Assembly (NCBI GenBank): GCA_029204225.1
Contig: CM055103.1
Location: 45,047,970 to 45,111,969 of the forward strand
Source of the DNA: Diphasiastrum complanatum
Lineage: Eukaryota > Streptophyta > Lycopodiopsida > Lycopodiales > Lycopodiaceae
Direction: 5' to 3'
Length of the DNA: 64,000 bases
Part shown: positions 23,150-35,030 of the stretch, piece after piece
Numbering within the stretch: position 1 is the stretch's first letter
How the letters are laid out: every line of letters starts with the position of its first letter
Made by a program: the position numbers and the translations under genes
The notes under the pieces: model-generated
What the model was told of the DNA's origin: nothing
The model's database searches: none
What the model saw: only the letters and a program-made list of their open reading frames with translations

Positions 23150-23893
23150 GACCAGTGTCCTTAAACATTTCATGAGAAGCAGTAGATGCGTGAGTATCCT
23201 TACTATTCTATTATATGATCTCTTATGTACATCATGATCTCTACCACTTCAAACATAGCTTTTGCAGTCAGCTCTCTCAGTCAGTTTATGACTAATCCTG
23301 GTGTAACACATTGGTAAGCTCTTATCAGAGTCATGAGATATCTTCGAGCTACTATGGACTTTTGCATTTGTTATAGAGCAGTCGGTAATAACAAACTCAA
23401 TTTACTCAGTGGTTACATAGATGCAAGTTGGGCAGAAGATGTAGACATTCATAAATCCACTTTCGGATTTACATTCTTTCTCAACAATGGTCCAATTTCT
23501 TGGAACAGTCGCAAGTCTTCAATAGTTTTATCTTCCACTGAATCAGAGTATATCGCAGCCTCTCAAGTTAAAATGGAAGCAATTTGGTTGAGAAACTTAT
23601 TCTTAGATATCAATCTGAATCAATATGCTCTGACGACATTATTTGTGATAATCAAAGTTTCATTGCTTTATCAACCAATTCTAGATTTCATTCTAGGAAT
23701 AAGCACATTGAACTGAAGTATCATTTCATCAACAGCAAAGTTCTCAATGAAGAGATCAGATTGTAGTATTTTAGAACGCAAGATATGACAGTAGATATTT
23801 TTACCAAAGCATTAAGTTTGGAAGCACACAGAAGATTTTGTGTAGAACTAAGTTTGAAGGTCAAGGCATTCAAGGATTCAGATTAAGGAGGAG
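23150..23893 (+). pseudogene. Copia C2 RNase H relic and polypurine tract
   Basis: It reads RVMRYLRATMDF, GYIDASWAEDVD, ISWNSRKSSIVLSSTESEYIA, then in a shifted frame NKHIELKYHF and DIFTKALS near 23790. These are the standard copia RNase H motifs with catalytic Asp and Glu. The polypurine tract AAGGAGGAG (23885-23893) abuts the 3' LTR. Confidence 0.9.
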
Positions 23894-25012
23894 TGTTGGA
23901 TTATTCTCCTTCTTACTAATCGACTAATCGGTTTTAATTCTCATTCATTGTTTATCTAGTTCTACAAATTTTTTCGTATTTTTATACAGTTTCTAGAATT
24001 ACAAGTGTTTTGCACAATCTGTAAAAATACACGAAGTTTGACAGTAGTGTCGTCTTTTTCGCATTTTTTGCCTGTCGGGAATTGCGAGTAAATATGCAAA
24101 GTCGCATTTTTCTCTTTTTCCAAAGTGATTCAAATGTTAAGAAAATGACTCTGGCAAAGTGTGGGACAACCCTAAATCAGATTTAAGGACACTGTCAGGT
24201 TTTTCGCAAAATGTCGACACTGTTGTCTTTTTGCAACACTGTCGTCTGTGGCAGTTTTAGTTCATTTCTACAGAGTGAGAATTTTGGTTCATTTATGCAG
24301 ACTTACGGCCAATTTTCACTACTTATCAACAATCAATTTTTGAGAAAGAATTGGATGAAATCTAGCGGACACTAGCCAACTAGCAATCGCATTTGATGAC
24401 CTAATTGCTTAGTATATATAGCTATTTATATTCATACATTTCATCAATCAATGAAAAAGCATTTGAATAGTTAGCTCTCTCTCTCTCTCAAGCATGTGAG
24501 CTTGAACACTCCTGAGCATTCTAGCTCACTTCTTAGAGTCGTTTTAGAGATCGCTATTGCGCTTACTGCTTATTAGCATCAAACTTACTTTTATTTTAGC
24601 CGCTCAGAGATAGCAGAGAGTACGCGGCTTCGATCTGCAACTTATTGTACTCATTTACTTTTGTTTCGTTTTCATACTGAATCAATACTATCTTTTATTG
24701 CATTCAGGTTTAGGGTTCGTCTCTGAATGTATGCCTTTCTTGTAGTTCTTCATGACTAACTATTTGTTTAGTGATTTGCAACTAATTATTTGTCTAGTGA
24801 TTCGCGACAAATTATTTGTTTGATAATTCAATGCATTATTGTTTGGCTACGTAATCACTATAGTACTGATGATTTCAAAATTAGTTACTATAAGATCGAA
24901 CGTGGTTTCTATCACTATTGTTTTGTTCTAAATTGATAGGCGTAGTCATGCATAGAGAAAGAGGAAGATAGTTTACTCCGCTACACACAATAATTTTTTT
25001 TTCTTGTCATTT
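23894..25012 (+). mobile_element. Copia C2 3' LTR, interrupted by LTR-X
   Basis: It begins TGTTGGATTATTCTCC and follows the 5' LTR through TTGTCATTT at 25012. There the LTR-X sequence starts at the same position as the LTR-X fragment in the 5' LTR. The last ~130 bases of the LTR are missing on the right of LTR-X. It has three copies of the ACTAATTATTTGTCTAG repeat (24752-24825) where the 5' LTR has two. Confidence 0.88.
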
Positions 25013-25807
25013 TGTTGGTTGACTCTGACGAATAACCAAGATACTCGGATAGAGCAACTCAAGAGCACCTCTCACCTTAGACCAAGGAGGTCTCTGAGAA
25101 GACGAGACTAATAAAGACTGAGAGCCGAGTATGAGAGCCAAGAAATACTAGCTAGGAAAGACATTCAAGAACTATGTAAGCCTCATGGTGAATCTCGGAA
25201 GATGGAATGACCATGTAGGAACTAGTATTTCTAGGCAAATGTAATAAATGCAAGTAGACCCCTCTTAAAGAAAGTAGAGTGAGCGGCCACCTTTTGATGG
25301 TGACATCTAGTGGAGAGCATTATTCCACTTGTAATTTGTGAAATGTGGAAATTCCACTAGGATGCCACCTAAGGAGCTCTCTTGCTTATTTAAGAGACTC
25401 CCTCTTTGTGAAGAGGAGCTTTTTGCATTGTATCTACTCCATGCTTAATAAGAAGATTTCCCATGAGTTTGATGCTACACTAAGCTCCTTGATCATGATG
25501 GTTTTCTTGAGTGATGCCCCTATGATCATGCCCTTCCATTCATATTGTGTGTGGTTGTGGATCTAGAGTGGATTAGTTTTCTTGCTTTCCTAGTTGTGGA
25601 TTAGATTTCATGTTTCCTTGTGGATTAATGTAGGAGCCAACATTCAAGTAAATTAAATAGGCTAGAAATGTGGCATAAATCTTGCATATTCTCTAACATT
25701 CTAGTTCTTGATGTTCTTGGGATGTCCAAGAATCAAAAGGCTGGTTAGTTTCTTGATTCTTGGACTTATAACATGCTGTAGATTAGTTTTTGTTGTTTGT
25801 TTTGTCA
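25013..25807 (+). mobile_element. LTR of family X, full length
   Basis: It runs from TGTTGGTTGACTCTGACG to TTTGTTTTGTCA, ~795 bases. A TATA-like CTTATTTAAGAG lies near 25384. It matches the minus-strand LTR at 35031-35822 through most of its length (GAGAGCCGAG, CACCTTTTGATGGTGAC, GCTTATTTAAG, TTCTTGATGTTCTTGG-like). No primer-binding site follows, so it is probably a solo or 3' LTR. Confidence 0.75.
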
Positions 25808-25869
25808 ATTAATGCAAGTAAAGTAGTGTAGGATTTGATTTTAGTTCATTTTGCAATGATCTGTTTTAG

Positions 25870-26830
25870 CATTCTGTTTTTAAGTGCCATAATAATGTCC
25901 AACCGTGTTGCAAGAAGAGCAATTTTTGGGCATTCTTGGTGTGCTTGCATGGTAGAATGATCATTTTGTTGTGAGGTCCTTGATGTTGTATACTCCCTCT
26001 TGATCCCATGCTCATCACAAAAGGCCTTGAACTTGGTATATATGTACTCACCACCATTGTCACTCCTTAAGCACTTTGATCCTTGTGGAAAATTGGTTCT
26101 CCCTTGCATTCTTGAACTTGATAAAGACATCATACACTTCATCCTTGCTCTTTAGTAGATAGACTCAACAAAATCTACTGAAATCATCAAAGTTATGTAT
26201 ATCTTAGCTCCACTATTGCTAATTGTAGTAAATCCATGAATATCCAAATGTACAAGTTGAAAAGGCTTTGTAGATCTGGAAGTAGACCTAGCATAAGGTA
26301 GTCTATGTGACTTAGACAAAGCACAAGACTCACAAACATGATTGAAGCCACTTAAGGAACTTGGAATACCTATCACAACCTTCTTTCTATCCATTACCTC
26401 CAATGACTTGAAGTTGAGGTGTCCATCCTTTTATGCCAAACCTCTTGAATAGGTATTTGCTCTCTTGCAACACATCCAATCTGGTTAGCAATAACACAAG
26501 CATCTAGTTTGAAAAACTTCCCTTGTCTTTTACCTTTTCCAATCAAAACATCCTTCCATCAAACTCAACCTTGAGGCCTTTACTTAGCATTTGACTCACA
26601 CTAAACAAATTCTTGGTAATAGATGTAATAAACAAGACATCTTCCAAATGAACATTCCCCTTTGTACAAAGAGAAATAGGAATTGTGCCAATCCCTTTGA
26701 TTGCACACTCACCATCATTGGCCGTGTAGATCACCCTCTTGTCATCTCCATATGCCAACAAAGAAGTGAAGTACTCTTTGTGAAAAGTCATGTGTGAACT
26801 TGTTCCTCTATCAATCGACCAACTTATCTA
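25870..26830 (-). pseudogene. Copia C4 protease to integrase relic
   Basis: On the minus strand, MTFHKEYFTSLLAYGDD and NLFSVSQMLSKGL mark the protease and linker, CESCALSKSHRLPYARS marks pre-integrase, and HLDIHGF, LRSDNGGEYI and EHGIKREYTT mark the integrase core. Stops and shifts are frequent. The integrase ends at ~25870, near the LTR-X edge. RT and LTRs are missing. C4 resembles C3 more than C2 (same order of motifs and SGASFHMT-like protease). Confidence 0.85.
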
Positions 26831-27243
26831 GATTTCCATCATTAGAAAGCATACATGAAGACATCACAAAAGCATCATCATTTTCATCTTAAACATCCAA
26901 ACCATCCTCATCAAGAGTAAGATTACCTCGTAAATCCTCATTCGCTTGCATAAAACCAAGTGTTTATTTGCTGCAAAAACTGTTCAAAAAATTGAGATCT
27001 CCTAACAGCCTCTTATATTCTAGCACACTTGAGAACCTCTTGTGTATCCTGCTTGCTTTGTTGTTTCATCGTCAGCGTCCTTGAGCTTATTGCATTTCCT
27101 AGGGCTTCAAATATCTGGAACCGCAATATATTGCCAATTGCAAATTATAGTGGTCTCAAATATTGTTGTACCCCTTGTATAAAACCGAACTCCTGCAAGT
27201 CTTCAATCATTGAGACATATCGAGAAGACATAAATGTCGCTCT
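26831..27243. other. Unassigned sequence between copia C4 and unknown ORF relic
   Basis: The left part probably continues the C4 gag (acidic stretch on minus), but no knuckle is visible. Nothing else is recognised. Confidence 0.35.
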
Positions 27244-27960
27244 ATAGTAGAGTCAGGCCTCGATCCCAAAAACACTTTTGATTCATAAGGAATGCCATGG
27301 ATCAACAATAATCGGCACTTTCTTGAACACATACGTCAACACTAGGCTTATATTTGTGGACAAAGTCTAGTAGCTGTAGCCTCAACTCATCGTACGTTGA
27401 GCTTTCTGAAATTTTTGAAATCATTGGCCAATTGATAGCTTCACCTCTTGGTTGTTCCATTGGCCATGGATCTCTTCTTTTAAAAGGTTGTCGGGCATGT
27501 AAAAGGAATCAACCCTTTTCCAAGACAATTCCCTCAGGCACTCTTGCAACCTCCTATTGTCTTTTGAGATTTTGTTTTTCCATTTTGGTTGTGGCTACAT
27601 GGCTGCAATAACATTTGACCTTGATGGGTATTGTCCTTGAACCAGGTCTTCTTTTCCACCTCTCATGGATCGAGGATATTTCTTCATGAATTTTTTGGAT
27701 TCTCGGGTATCGGCCATCTTAGGCTTTGGCTCAATCTGTTGGGTTGCCTTTGGCTTTTGCGGATGCCTTGCCAGATACTCGTCAAATGTCTTGGCACTTT
27801 TGTCTTCTCTTCCAGCTCTTCCACTAGTTGAGGGCTCAGCTTCACTAGTGTTGAAACCTACAGATGGCGGTGAGAAACTTTGTCTCACCCCCAAGTAGTT
27901 GTGCATCGCATTCCCCTTAAACCGGGTGTGAGACCAACTGCTAGCCATCCCTATCGATGC
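27244..27960 (-). pseudogene. Unknown retroelement ORF relic, paralogue 1
   Basis: A 117-residue minus frame starts MASSWSHTRFKGNAMHNYLG at 27948 and is rich in Pro, Ser and Lys. After a stop, a second part at 27440-27270 reads LLDFVHKYKPSVDVC then QESADYC, SMAFLMNQKCFWDRG. This second part matches 29850-29680 (LLKFGYAYRG, RESAIYCLSIAFL, ECYWGKG). I do not recognise the family. Being duplicated among gypsy pieces, it is probably an accessory or gag-like ORF of a retroelement. Confidence 0.5.
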
Positions 27961-27974
27961 AATCCGATCTACAA

Positions 27975-28300
27975 GGCCAAAATAAAAAAAAATTACAATG
28001 CTTGTTAGACGAAGGATTCATCTATGAAATTGAACATACTAATGAGTGGGTTTTCACAATCGTCATCGTTCCTAAGAAAAATGGAAAACTCCGCATTCAT
28101 TGACTTTAAGAAACTTAATGCTGTCATAGAATGTGATCATTTTTCATTACCTTTTGGAGAATCCATATTAGAAAATCTAGCAAAAGATGAGGCCTACTCA
28201 TTCTTAGATGGCTTTAGCGGCTACAACATAATTAAAATTGCTGAAGAAGATTAACATAAAACTACTTTTGCCACAGAATGGAGAACATTCTGTTGGAAAG
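27975..28300 (+). pseudogene. Gypsy reverse transcriptase, N-terminal half (cut at 28300)
   Basis: The plus strand reads EGFIYEIEHTNEW, VIVPKKNGKLRI, KKLNAVIECDHFSLPF, then SFLDGFSGYNIIKI and TTFATEWRTFCWK. These are the start, the first catalytic-Asp region (here FLDGFSGYN) and the TFCWK block of Ty3/gypsy RT. There is one stop in place of Gln (DQHK reads D-stop-HK) and a frame change near 28090. The RT stops within codon TGG-AAA-G at 28300, where an LTR begins. Its continuation is found on the minus strand from 37971. Confidence 0.92.
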
Positions 28301-29261
28301 TGTTTGCTGAGTTTCTGCTTATCATAGATATTGTTTGGGAATGGGCTCAACCACGAATGACAACTTATCAAATATCTTTGCAGTACAATGGTAGTGTAAT
28401 GGTGATATACCTTGCTTGTCAATCAGTACATCTATGACCTAATCTCGATCAAAACTGATAATGGATGCTCAACTTGAATTTGGATCTATCAGAACTCAAA
28501 TATCTACGTTCTTACAAAATGCATATTATTACTAATCCAAACTAAGTAAGGAACAGTGGATAAAAATGAAATTAATCCTACTGAAAACATCAGAACAACA
28601 AACTTAAATCTAACTAAGAACAATAAGAACTTACAAAGTACTTATTACAAATATCACTTAACATTTCTAACAAGAACTCTTCAGGGAGTCAAGCACAAAG
28701 TAGCATCAGATTAGAATGACTATGATTTGCCACCAAGCCCTGCACATCTGCCTGATTCTAATCACAAAACCAAACTTGAAGAGAAAGAATCAACAAAACA
28801 CATTCATGCACAAGTACCCAAACTCAATGCATGAAAATGAGTATAGATTGAAATGCACATGGAGGGATTTTCAATTATCAGCTCAACAACATCTCATTAC
28901 AATATCTAGTGCTTGGAAACTTGTGAAGGAGGTCCTCCTATTTACTCTACAAGTGGTGAACCCAATCCTATAACATTTTGGATTCCACCTCTTGACTTGC
29001 ATAAATCAAGAAAATCATCACCTAACTTACACAATTTAGGGAGGTCTCTTCAAGAAAAACATATCTCAAGTTGAGAGGGCCATTTACTAACTCCCACATG
29101 GTTTTCCATCTTTCGGAAATTACCATGGGGCTCACAAATTGTACAATTAGCATGAGTTATTCTCGTGCTCTCAGACTTAGCTCTCAACTTCATCTATACT
29201 AGAAGCCCTTTTGAGTGATGAGGCACTGCATCGACACCTCGGGGCATGGCTTCAGCTAACA
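28301..29261 (-). mobile_element. LTR L1 (minus orientation), inserted in gypsy RT
   Basis: It is bounded by TGTTTGCTGAG at 28301 and AGCTAACA at 29261 and is 961 bases long. It is the inverted counterpart of L2 (37972-38948). No primer-binding site lies at its minus-strand 3' edge, because the flank there is gypsy RT. It is therefore a solo LTR, or half of a recombined pair. The 5-bp flank GAAAG (28296-28300) matches the flank of L2's left edge. Confidence 0.9.
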
Positions 29262-32200
29262 TTATCCTCCCATATAGTGTTTCAGGTCGCACTGCATTGC
29301 TTCAGCTTTGACATGTGGTTCTTTAAAAGGCATAGATCTGTGCTTGCCTAAATCCAAGAACTTATTGGTTTTGTTATTGTGCGTCTCGGCAAAACTTCAA
29401 TGTCGCAGCAACTTATCAGGACAGCCCTACGTAACCGAGAGCCTCTTGTTTGTCTTTCTCAGCTTTCCTTCGGTCAAGAGATTTCTCATAGTCGACCTTC
29501 CTTATGATGGCTTCAAATGTGATGAATCTTGTTTTACTCCCAATGGAATAGGACCTAGGTACAGCTTCATTCCAAGACTGGAAGAAAATGCTACTCGGAA
29601 ATAAAGCCTTGCCAACATTAGATGTGCATCTTCCATTTGAAAGGGTTGATTAATGTCCAACCTTATGGGTGGTAGCCCTTTACCCCAGTAGCATTCTTAT
29701 GTCACAAGAAATGCTATGGATAAGCAATAGATTGCACTTTCTCGGACTATGGTATCTGCACTTCCTCTATAAGCGTATCCAAACTTTAGTAGTGCAGCTC
29801 GATACCTTTCATGAGATGAGCTGAGTCAACTCCTGGAATTATAGGCCAATTGACCTGTCGCTTGACTAGGTCGCTCGCTTGTCGATGGCTCAGCTACGTC
29901 CGTGTCTTGCCTGGGCAAAAATTTTCTTGTCTCGGGTTGATCCGCCAGGAAGTCATCATCACCCCCCATGTTGGTGTTAGTTTCTGGAAGGTCAAGGATG
30001 GAATGATTAGGAGAGAGGGGTGCGGGGGTGATAGGTTTAGGAAGAGGTGGGATTAACAAATTATGTGCTGCACCGGGGGAGTGGAGTTGTTGGAGAAACT
30101 CAACCCGTCGGGATTTGTAGGTGTCACCTGGGCCTTTTGATGGGCCTATTATTTTGCTAGGAGGTGATGGAGAGAGGGAGGATGAAAGAATCGGGTAAGT
30201 TGGAATGAATGTTTCGGAAAAGTTGAAAGCAGAGTAGGAGGAGGAGTTAGAAGTGGGAGGAGGTTGAAAAACAGGTCTAGAAGCAGCCTCGGCTCTCTGG
30301 CCACCCGATCTCGAGCTACCGTCTGAAGGGTGGGTTTGTCCGCCTTGATTCCCTAATCCATCATTCCCATCATCATCCCATGTCTTTGTTGATTGAGCGT
30401 CTGCTTGGGCCTTGCACGTCGTGTCCCATAATTGGTTCACCTTGTCCAAGACTTGCTGCAGGGCCTTCATGGTGTCTTTCAGCTGCTTCTGGGACTCAAG
30501 GATGATCTTCTCTTGCTTGGCCACAATGTTTATGAAAATTTTTCTTTTCGGCTTCTCGTTTTTGGATTAGCCGCACTTATTTCTCCATCCAGATGGTTGA
30601 GGCCTGTGGGGCCTGGAATTGAATGTCCTCAAGCTTGACTAGAGGAGCATCGATTGTCATTGCACCGGATGATCCATCTCGTACTTGGTCGATTTGGACC
30701 ATTTGGTGCTTCAGTTGTTGCTGGACCTCTTTCAGAGTGGATTTATGCCTAGCCATCACGAATCTGGCTATCACTATCTCTTTTTTTTTTCTTTGGCCAG
30801 CCTTTGATATCGCACAATTTTTTGGTCTTGATGCTGGACCTTGCTCTCGAGCATTTGATACTGGCTCACCAACCAATGAATGTGGTAGCTCATTTTGGAT
30901 AGGCCTATCATCGAGCGCTTGGCTGTTTCAGTGAGCTTTTCAGGGTTAGTGAGAATTGGGTACTGATCTGGAGTGTGGAATGGTGAGGTTAAACCAAAAA
31001 ATAAGCGTTGTGTTAGAGCTGGATGGCTCGTCATCACTTATTTCCATCAGGTCTACAACATCAAAATATTGCGATGTGTCCAATGTGTGGACTTGTTGGG
31101 CCTGTGGTTGTTGAGCCACTTCCGTGACCTAGGGATTGGATATCCCCACTTCTCTCCCCCCCAAAACTTGTGCCGGTGGTGATGTTGGTGGCATTGGCGT
31201 AGTAATGAGTGTGGGTGGGGTGGTTACTTAATCTGGCGGACCTGTGACTTGAGATATTGTCATGTCAGGTGCCTGTGTAGAGGTAGTTGCTCCATCACCC
31301 CCGTCGATGACATGTGAGGGTGATGAGTGTGGTTCTGAGGCCGTGGATGAGCTTCCATTGTCTAAGGTGGAACCATCTGAAGCTGATCTCACTGGTGATG
31401 TGAAGCTTCTTTTGCATCCTTTGTTGCCTTGTCTCTGGCAACTGGGCCTTGGAGGTATCGGCCTCTTGAGCTCCGAAGGTTGTAGCTGCTTGTGAGTCCG
31501 GTTGTGGGCTTGTTTGCTTCTGTACCAGAGGGAGAATACTGGTGTTTACTCGTTTAGACTGGGATGACGATGGTGAAGTTGCCCTTGATCTTGCACGCTT
31601 GGACTTTGTTGACTCAATGGGAATTTCCCATGCCTTGTCCGCAAGCTGCAAGTGTTGTGGAAGCTTTGGCCCATTCTGTACTTGGTGAAGAGTGATATCT
31701 ATCAAGAGATATCCAAGTACTGTTGTCTGCTGCTTGTTCTTAATGCACTCATGAAGACAGTTCAAAACAAACTGTGCCCAGTCATAGAGATTCTGGAAAT
31801 GCAGTCCTGAATCTGCCATCATGTGAAACAGGGACATGGGTACCCTCTGCAACTTTGTTCTTGGTCATTGTGTGCACTTTGTCAAGTACGCACATGCCGC
31901 TTGTAGTTGTGGGTCATTGATTGCTTCGACTCGATGCCCATCCTTGTTTTTCCACTTGGCCACAGATGGGTGATGAATTTGAAATATGTTGTCTGTTCGA
32001 TTTTTTTAAATGTCCTCGTGACAGCATTGGGTCCTCTTGGTAACCCAAAAGGTTGCAAGTCGGCTGGTGCAAATGATATGTTGTAAACATAGTTCCTCAT
32101 AGGAGGAACTATGAGCTGGCACGACCTTGTTGTAGCATTGTAGTTGGCATATATCATATGCACGAGGTACAAGCTTTGATACCCTGTCAGGACTGGCATA

Positions 32201-32337
32201 TGGAACTCAATGGCTTGAAAGAAGGATGTTGCCTATTGATACCAATGTTGCAATTCAGTCATATCCAATTTGGACAATTGGATGTCGAGCTTATTGGCAT
32301 CAGGGTCATCAGAACTGGAGGCAGGGTTGGTAGACAT
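29262..32337 (-). pseudogene. Unknown long retroelement ORF relic, paralogue 2
   Basis: On the minus strand an ORF starts ATG at 32337 (MSTNPASSSDDPDANKLD) and, read through one TAG, continues to ~31882 (YVYNISFAPADLQPFGLPRG). Further open pieces lie at 31852-31295 (LYDWAQFVLNCLHECIKN, then a Ser/Lys-rich linker), 31037-30577 (SKVQHQDQKIVRYQRLAKE, coiled-coil-like) and 30524-29826 (a second heptad-like stretch, then Pro/Ser-rich). A tail matches 27440-27270. Total length would be near 1000 residues. I recognise no enzyme motif and no zinc knuckle. It may be the additional ORF some large plant gypsy elements carry. Function is unknown. Confidence 0.45.
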
Positions 32338-32364
32338 GATGAAAAAACTGGTAAATAAGAATCT

Positions 32365-32625
32365 AGAAAAAGGGTGTCGGTTGAGATTTCAGACAGGGTT
32401 AATAGGCGTCGGTTGAGATTTGAGCGGAGGGTGTCGATTGGGTTTTGATCGGAGGGTGCCAGTTGAGTTTTGATCGGAGAGTGTCGGTTGGGATGAGAGT
32501 GGAGGGCATCGGTTGAGATGCAATGGAAAGATGTCGGCTGAGATGCAATGGAATAGGCATCGGCTGAGATGCAATGGAAAGGCGTTGACTGAAGTGTAAT
32601 GGAAAGGTGTCGGCTGAGAGTGATG
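32365..32625 (+). repeat. 24-bp minisatellite array, variant units
   Basis: About ten imperfect 24-base units have the core GTCGGTTGAGAT(T/G)(T/C). They drift from TTTGAGCGGAG to GCAATGGAAAG on the right. Same length and core as the G-family minisatellite at 5385 and 33250, but a different spacer half. Confidence 0.85.
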
Positions 32626-32929
32626 GTGGGAAAGGAATGGACTGTGAAGATCTAAGGTTGGGAAGAAGGTGTGTGAAAGTGAAGGTGTTGTGGAAAGAAG
32701 GGTATGGAAGATGTGTGGCAAACAAAGTATGGTGTGAACAATGGAAGGTAGAAGTTTTGAAAAAGAAGATGTTGGTATATGGTTGTGACTAAGCGGAAGG
32801 GATGAAGATAGTGAGAGATGTAAAGAAAGTAGCTTTCGGTTAAGACGAGTGTTTAGAGAGGATGAAAGAAAAGTGTGTAAGATTGAAAGGTGATGTTCAA
32901 TAGTGTAACGGAAGCATTTTGAATGCTTT
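32626..32929. other. Unassigned sequence between minisatellite and G 3' region
   Basis: The plus strand is purine- and G-rich (GGAAAGAAGG, GTGTGAAAGTGAAGG), giving open Ser/Leu/His frames on minus that are compositional. No domain is seen. Confidence 0.35.
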
Positions 32930-33245
32930 CGTGACACTACCCCTTAGCATGCAAAATGTTTCAAATGCTTTGTTCTCCACTGGCGATATCAGGTTTGGAG
33001 ATTGTTGGTGATGGCGCTCTCAATGGAAAACACACTAGGATGGCTGATACTAGGTGGAGATGGTGGAAGCAACCACGGATGCACAGAACAAGAGAGCGCC
33101 AAGATCGTGTAGGAGAGTTGGAAAATCGCCAATAGATCGTCGCCAGAGATCTTCAGAGTTCGCACTTCGCTGAGGTGCGAATGGCGTCGAGGTGATGGCA
33201 TTTATGGACGCCGTTGGCTGGGTTTGGGCACGATGGGATGTGTCT
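32930..33245 (-). mobile_element. 3' non-coding part of gypsy family G (second locus)
   Basis: It is homologous to 5060-5385, sharing CTTAGCATGCAAAA, CACTTCGCTGAGGTGC and GGCATTTATGGACGCCGT. It lies beyond the minisatellite downstream of the minus-strand integrase, which fixes its place in the element. Confidence 0.6.
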
Positions 33246-33249
33246 GTTC

Positions 33250-33500
33250 GTTGGATTTTAAATGGGAAGCGTCGGTCGAGATTTGATGGAGTCGTGTTGG
33301 TCAAAATCTAAGAGAGTCTCGTTAGTCGAGATCTGAGAGAGTTGCGTCGGTCGAGATCTGAGAGAGTCGTGTCGGTCGAGATCTGAAAGAGTCGCGTCGA
33401 TCGAGATCTAAGAGAGTCACATTGGTCGAGATCTGAGAGAGTCGCATCAGTCGAGATCTTTTAAAAATCCATCGGTTGAGATCTGAGTGGATCTGAGTCA
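33250..33500 (+). repeat. 24-bp minisatellite array adjoining gypsy integrase
   Basis: About ten units have the core GTCGGTCGAGATCTGAGAGA. On the minus strand the array starts directly after the integrase C-terminus, so it forms the element's 3' untranslated region. Confidence 0.92.
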
Positions 33501-34700
33501 ACAAAAAACAACTCTTCGTAATACCGCCTTAGATGACCACCGTTTACGACAGTGTCTGGGAGGATTCCGTCAAGTATTTACAACTGGACTGCACCATTAG
33601 GAAAGATTTTATTAATAACATACGACCCCTCACTTCTGAATTTCAATTTGCCAGGGTGCTTCTTGGATGTATAAAGAAGCACTTGGTCACCTAAATGTAG
33701 ATCTTTATTGCGTAGGTGACGGTCTTGCCAAGCCTTTTGGCATCGTTTATTAACCAGTTGTGTGTGGTAAGATATAAGTCTTGTCTCGCATAACTGGGTT
33801 AACATAAATAGCCTGGTTTTGAGTTATTGTTCGATTGTAGCTTTTTCACAGAGATCTGTTGAAAAATCTTCCATGACTCGTAATGATGGGACTAAGAATT
33901 CTACTGGCATTACCGTCTCTTGACCATATACTAAGTGAAAAGGGGTAACCCACTCAGTGGCTTTCTTCGGGGTGGTGCGGTAAGCCCAAACAGCTGAGAA
34001 AAGTTTTGTTCCCCAATCAGAAAGACTAGTTTCAACTATCTTGGTCAAAATTTTACATATCGTCTTGTTAGTTGATTCAGCCTAGCCATTACATGTAGGG
34101 TATTACGGTGTACTTTTTCTGTGAACAACAAGGTAATGGCGTAGGAGGTTATCAATGACAACATTTAAAAAATGTGTGCCGCGATCATTAACTAGCTCAA
34201 TGGGACAGCCAAAACGTGTAATAATGTTTTCATAAAGAAAACGGACGACTGTTTTTGCGTTGGCATCCTTCGTTGCTCAAGCCTCCACCCACTTAGTGGC
34301 GTAGTCTATGGCTATGAGGATGTAACGAGCTTGAGTATGTTTTGCTGCTGGACTGATTGGTCCAACAAAGTCAATTCCCCACTTATGGAAGGCCTCGCCT
34401 TCTATTATAGAGTCAACGACATGAAATCTTCTTTGGTGTTTTTCTTGGCTCGTTGACAAACATCACATGTTTTAATGACAACAAACGTGTCCTTAAACAA
34501 AGATGGCCACCACAGTCCTGCTCGAAGGATAATCTTTGTTATGGCTTCAGCAAAAAAGTGGCCACCTCCAATGCCCTCATGAGCCTGAGATATGATAGGT
34601 CGTATCTCAGATTCATAAGCACATCGGTGAATGATATCGTCAACGCCCCTTTTGTAAAGTTGTCCCGCAATTAGCTGAAAGGGCACTGCTTTTAGCAAAA
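33500..34700 (-). pseudogene. Gypsy G integrase relic
   Basis: On the minus strand an H2C2 zinc finger appears first (HEGIGGGHFF ... CDVCQRAK, 34640-34430). The core follows: [17 protein letters not shown] with [12 protein letters not shown], then a broken centre with the NGTAERANK-type region unreadable, then WAYRTTPKKATEWVTPFHLVYG. The C-terminal domain is HLGDQVLLYTSKKHPGKLKF and GSYVINKIFPNGAVQLQ. Frames shift at about 34405, 34270 and 33820. The first catalytic Asp (GIDFVGP) and second (IAIDYATKW region) are present. Confidence 0.92.
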
Positions 34701-35030
34701 AAAAAATTTGCTGCCGTACTCAAGCCTTCTTTGAGTCTGTCTGTTTTGAGGAACTAGGGTGATCTCCTCAGCTCATAAGGGTGTAGCATTGATCTGAAAA
34801 GGCATGCATCAGGGAGATCATCGTTGACTGGTGCAGTTGCTTTTTTAGCACTTGGTAGTCTGGAAAGGTGGTCCGCCATGAAATGTTGGCTTCCCTTTTC
34901 AAACGACTACGCGGAAATTAAATTCCTCTAAAATCAACAACCATCGAGCTATATTGAGAAGTCTTTGCCATATTCGTCCGGTTGTGCAAGAAGACCTCCA
35001 ATGGCATACTTACTTGCGTCAGTATGTACA
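34701..35030 (-). pseudogene. Gypsy G RNase H tail, internally deleted
   Basis: On minus, HVHTDASKYAIGGL is legible at 35030-34990. It then jumps to ARWLLILEEFNFRVVV and KGKPTFHGGPP at 34970-34870, the linker between RNase H and integrase. The middle of RNase H is deleted. Upstream the element is cut by the LTR-X at ~35031. Confidence 0.85.
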
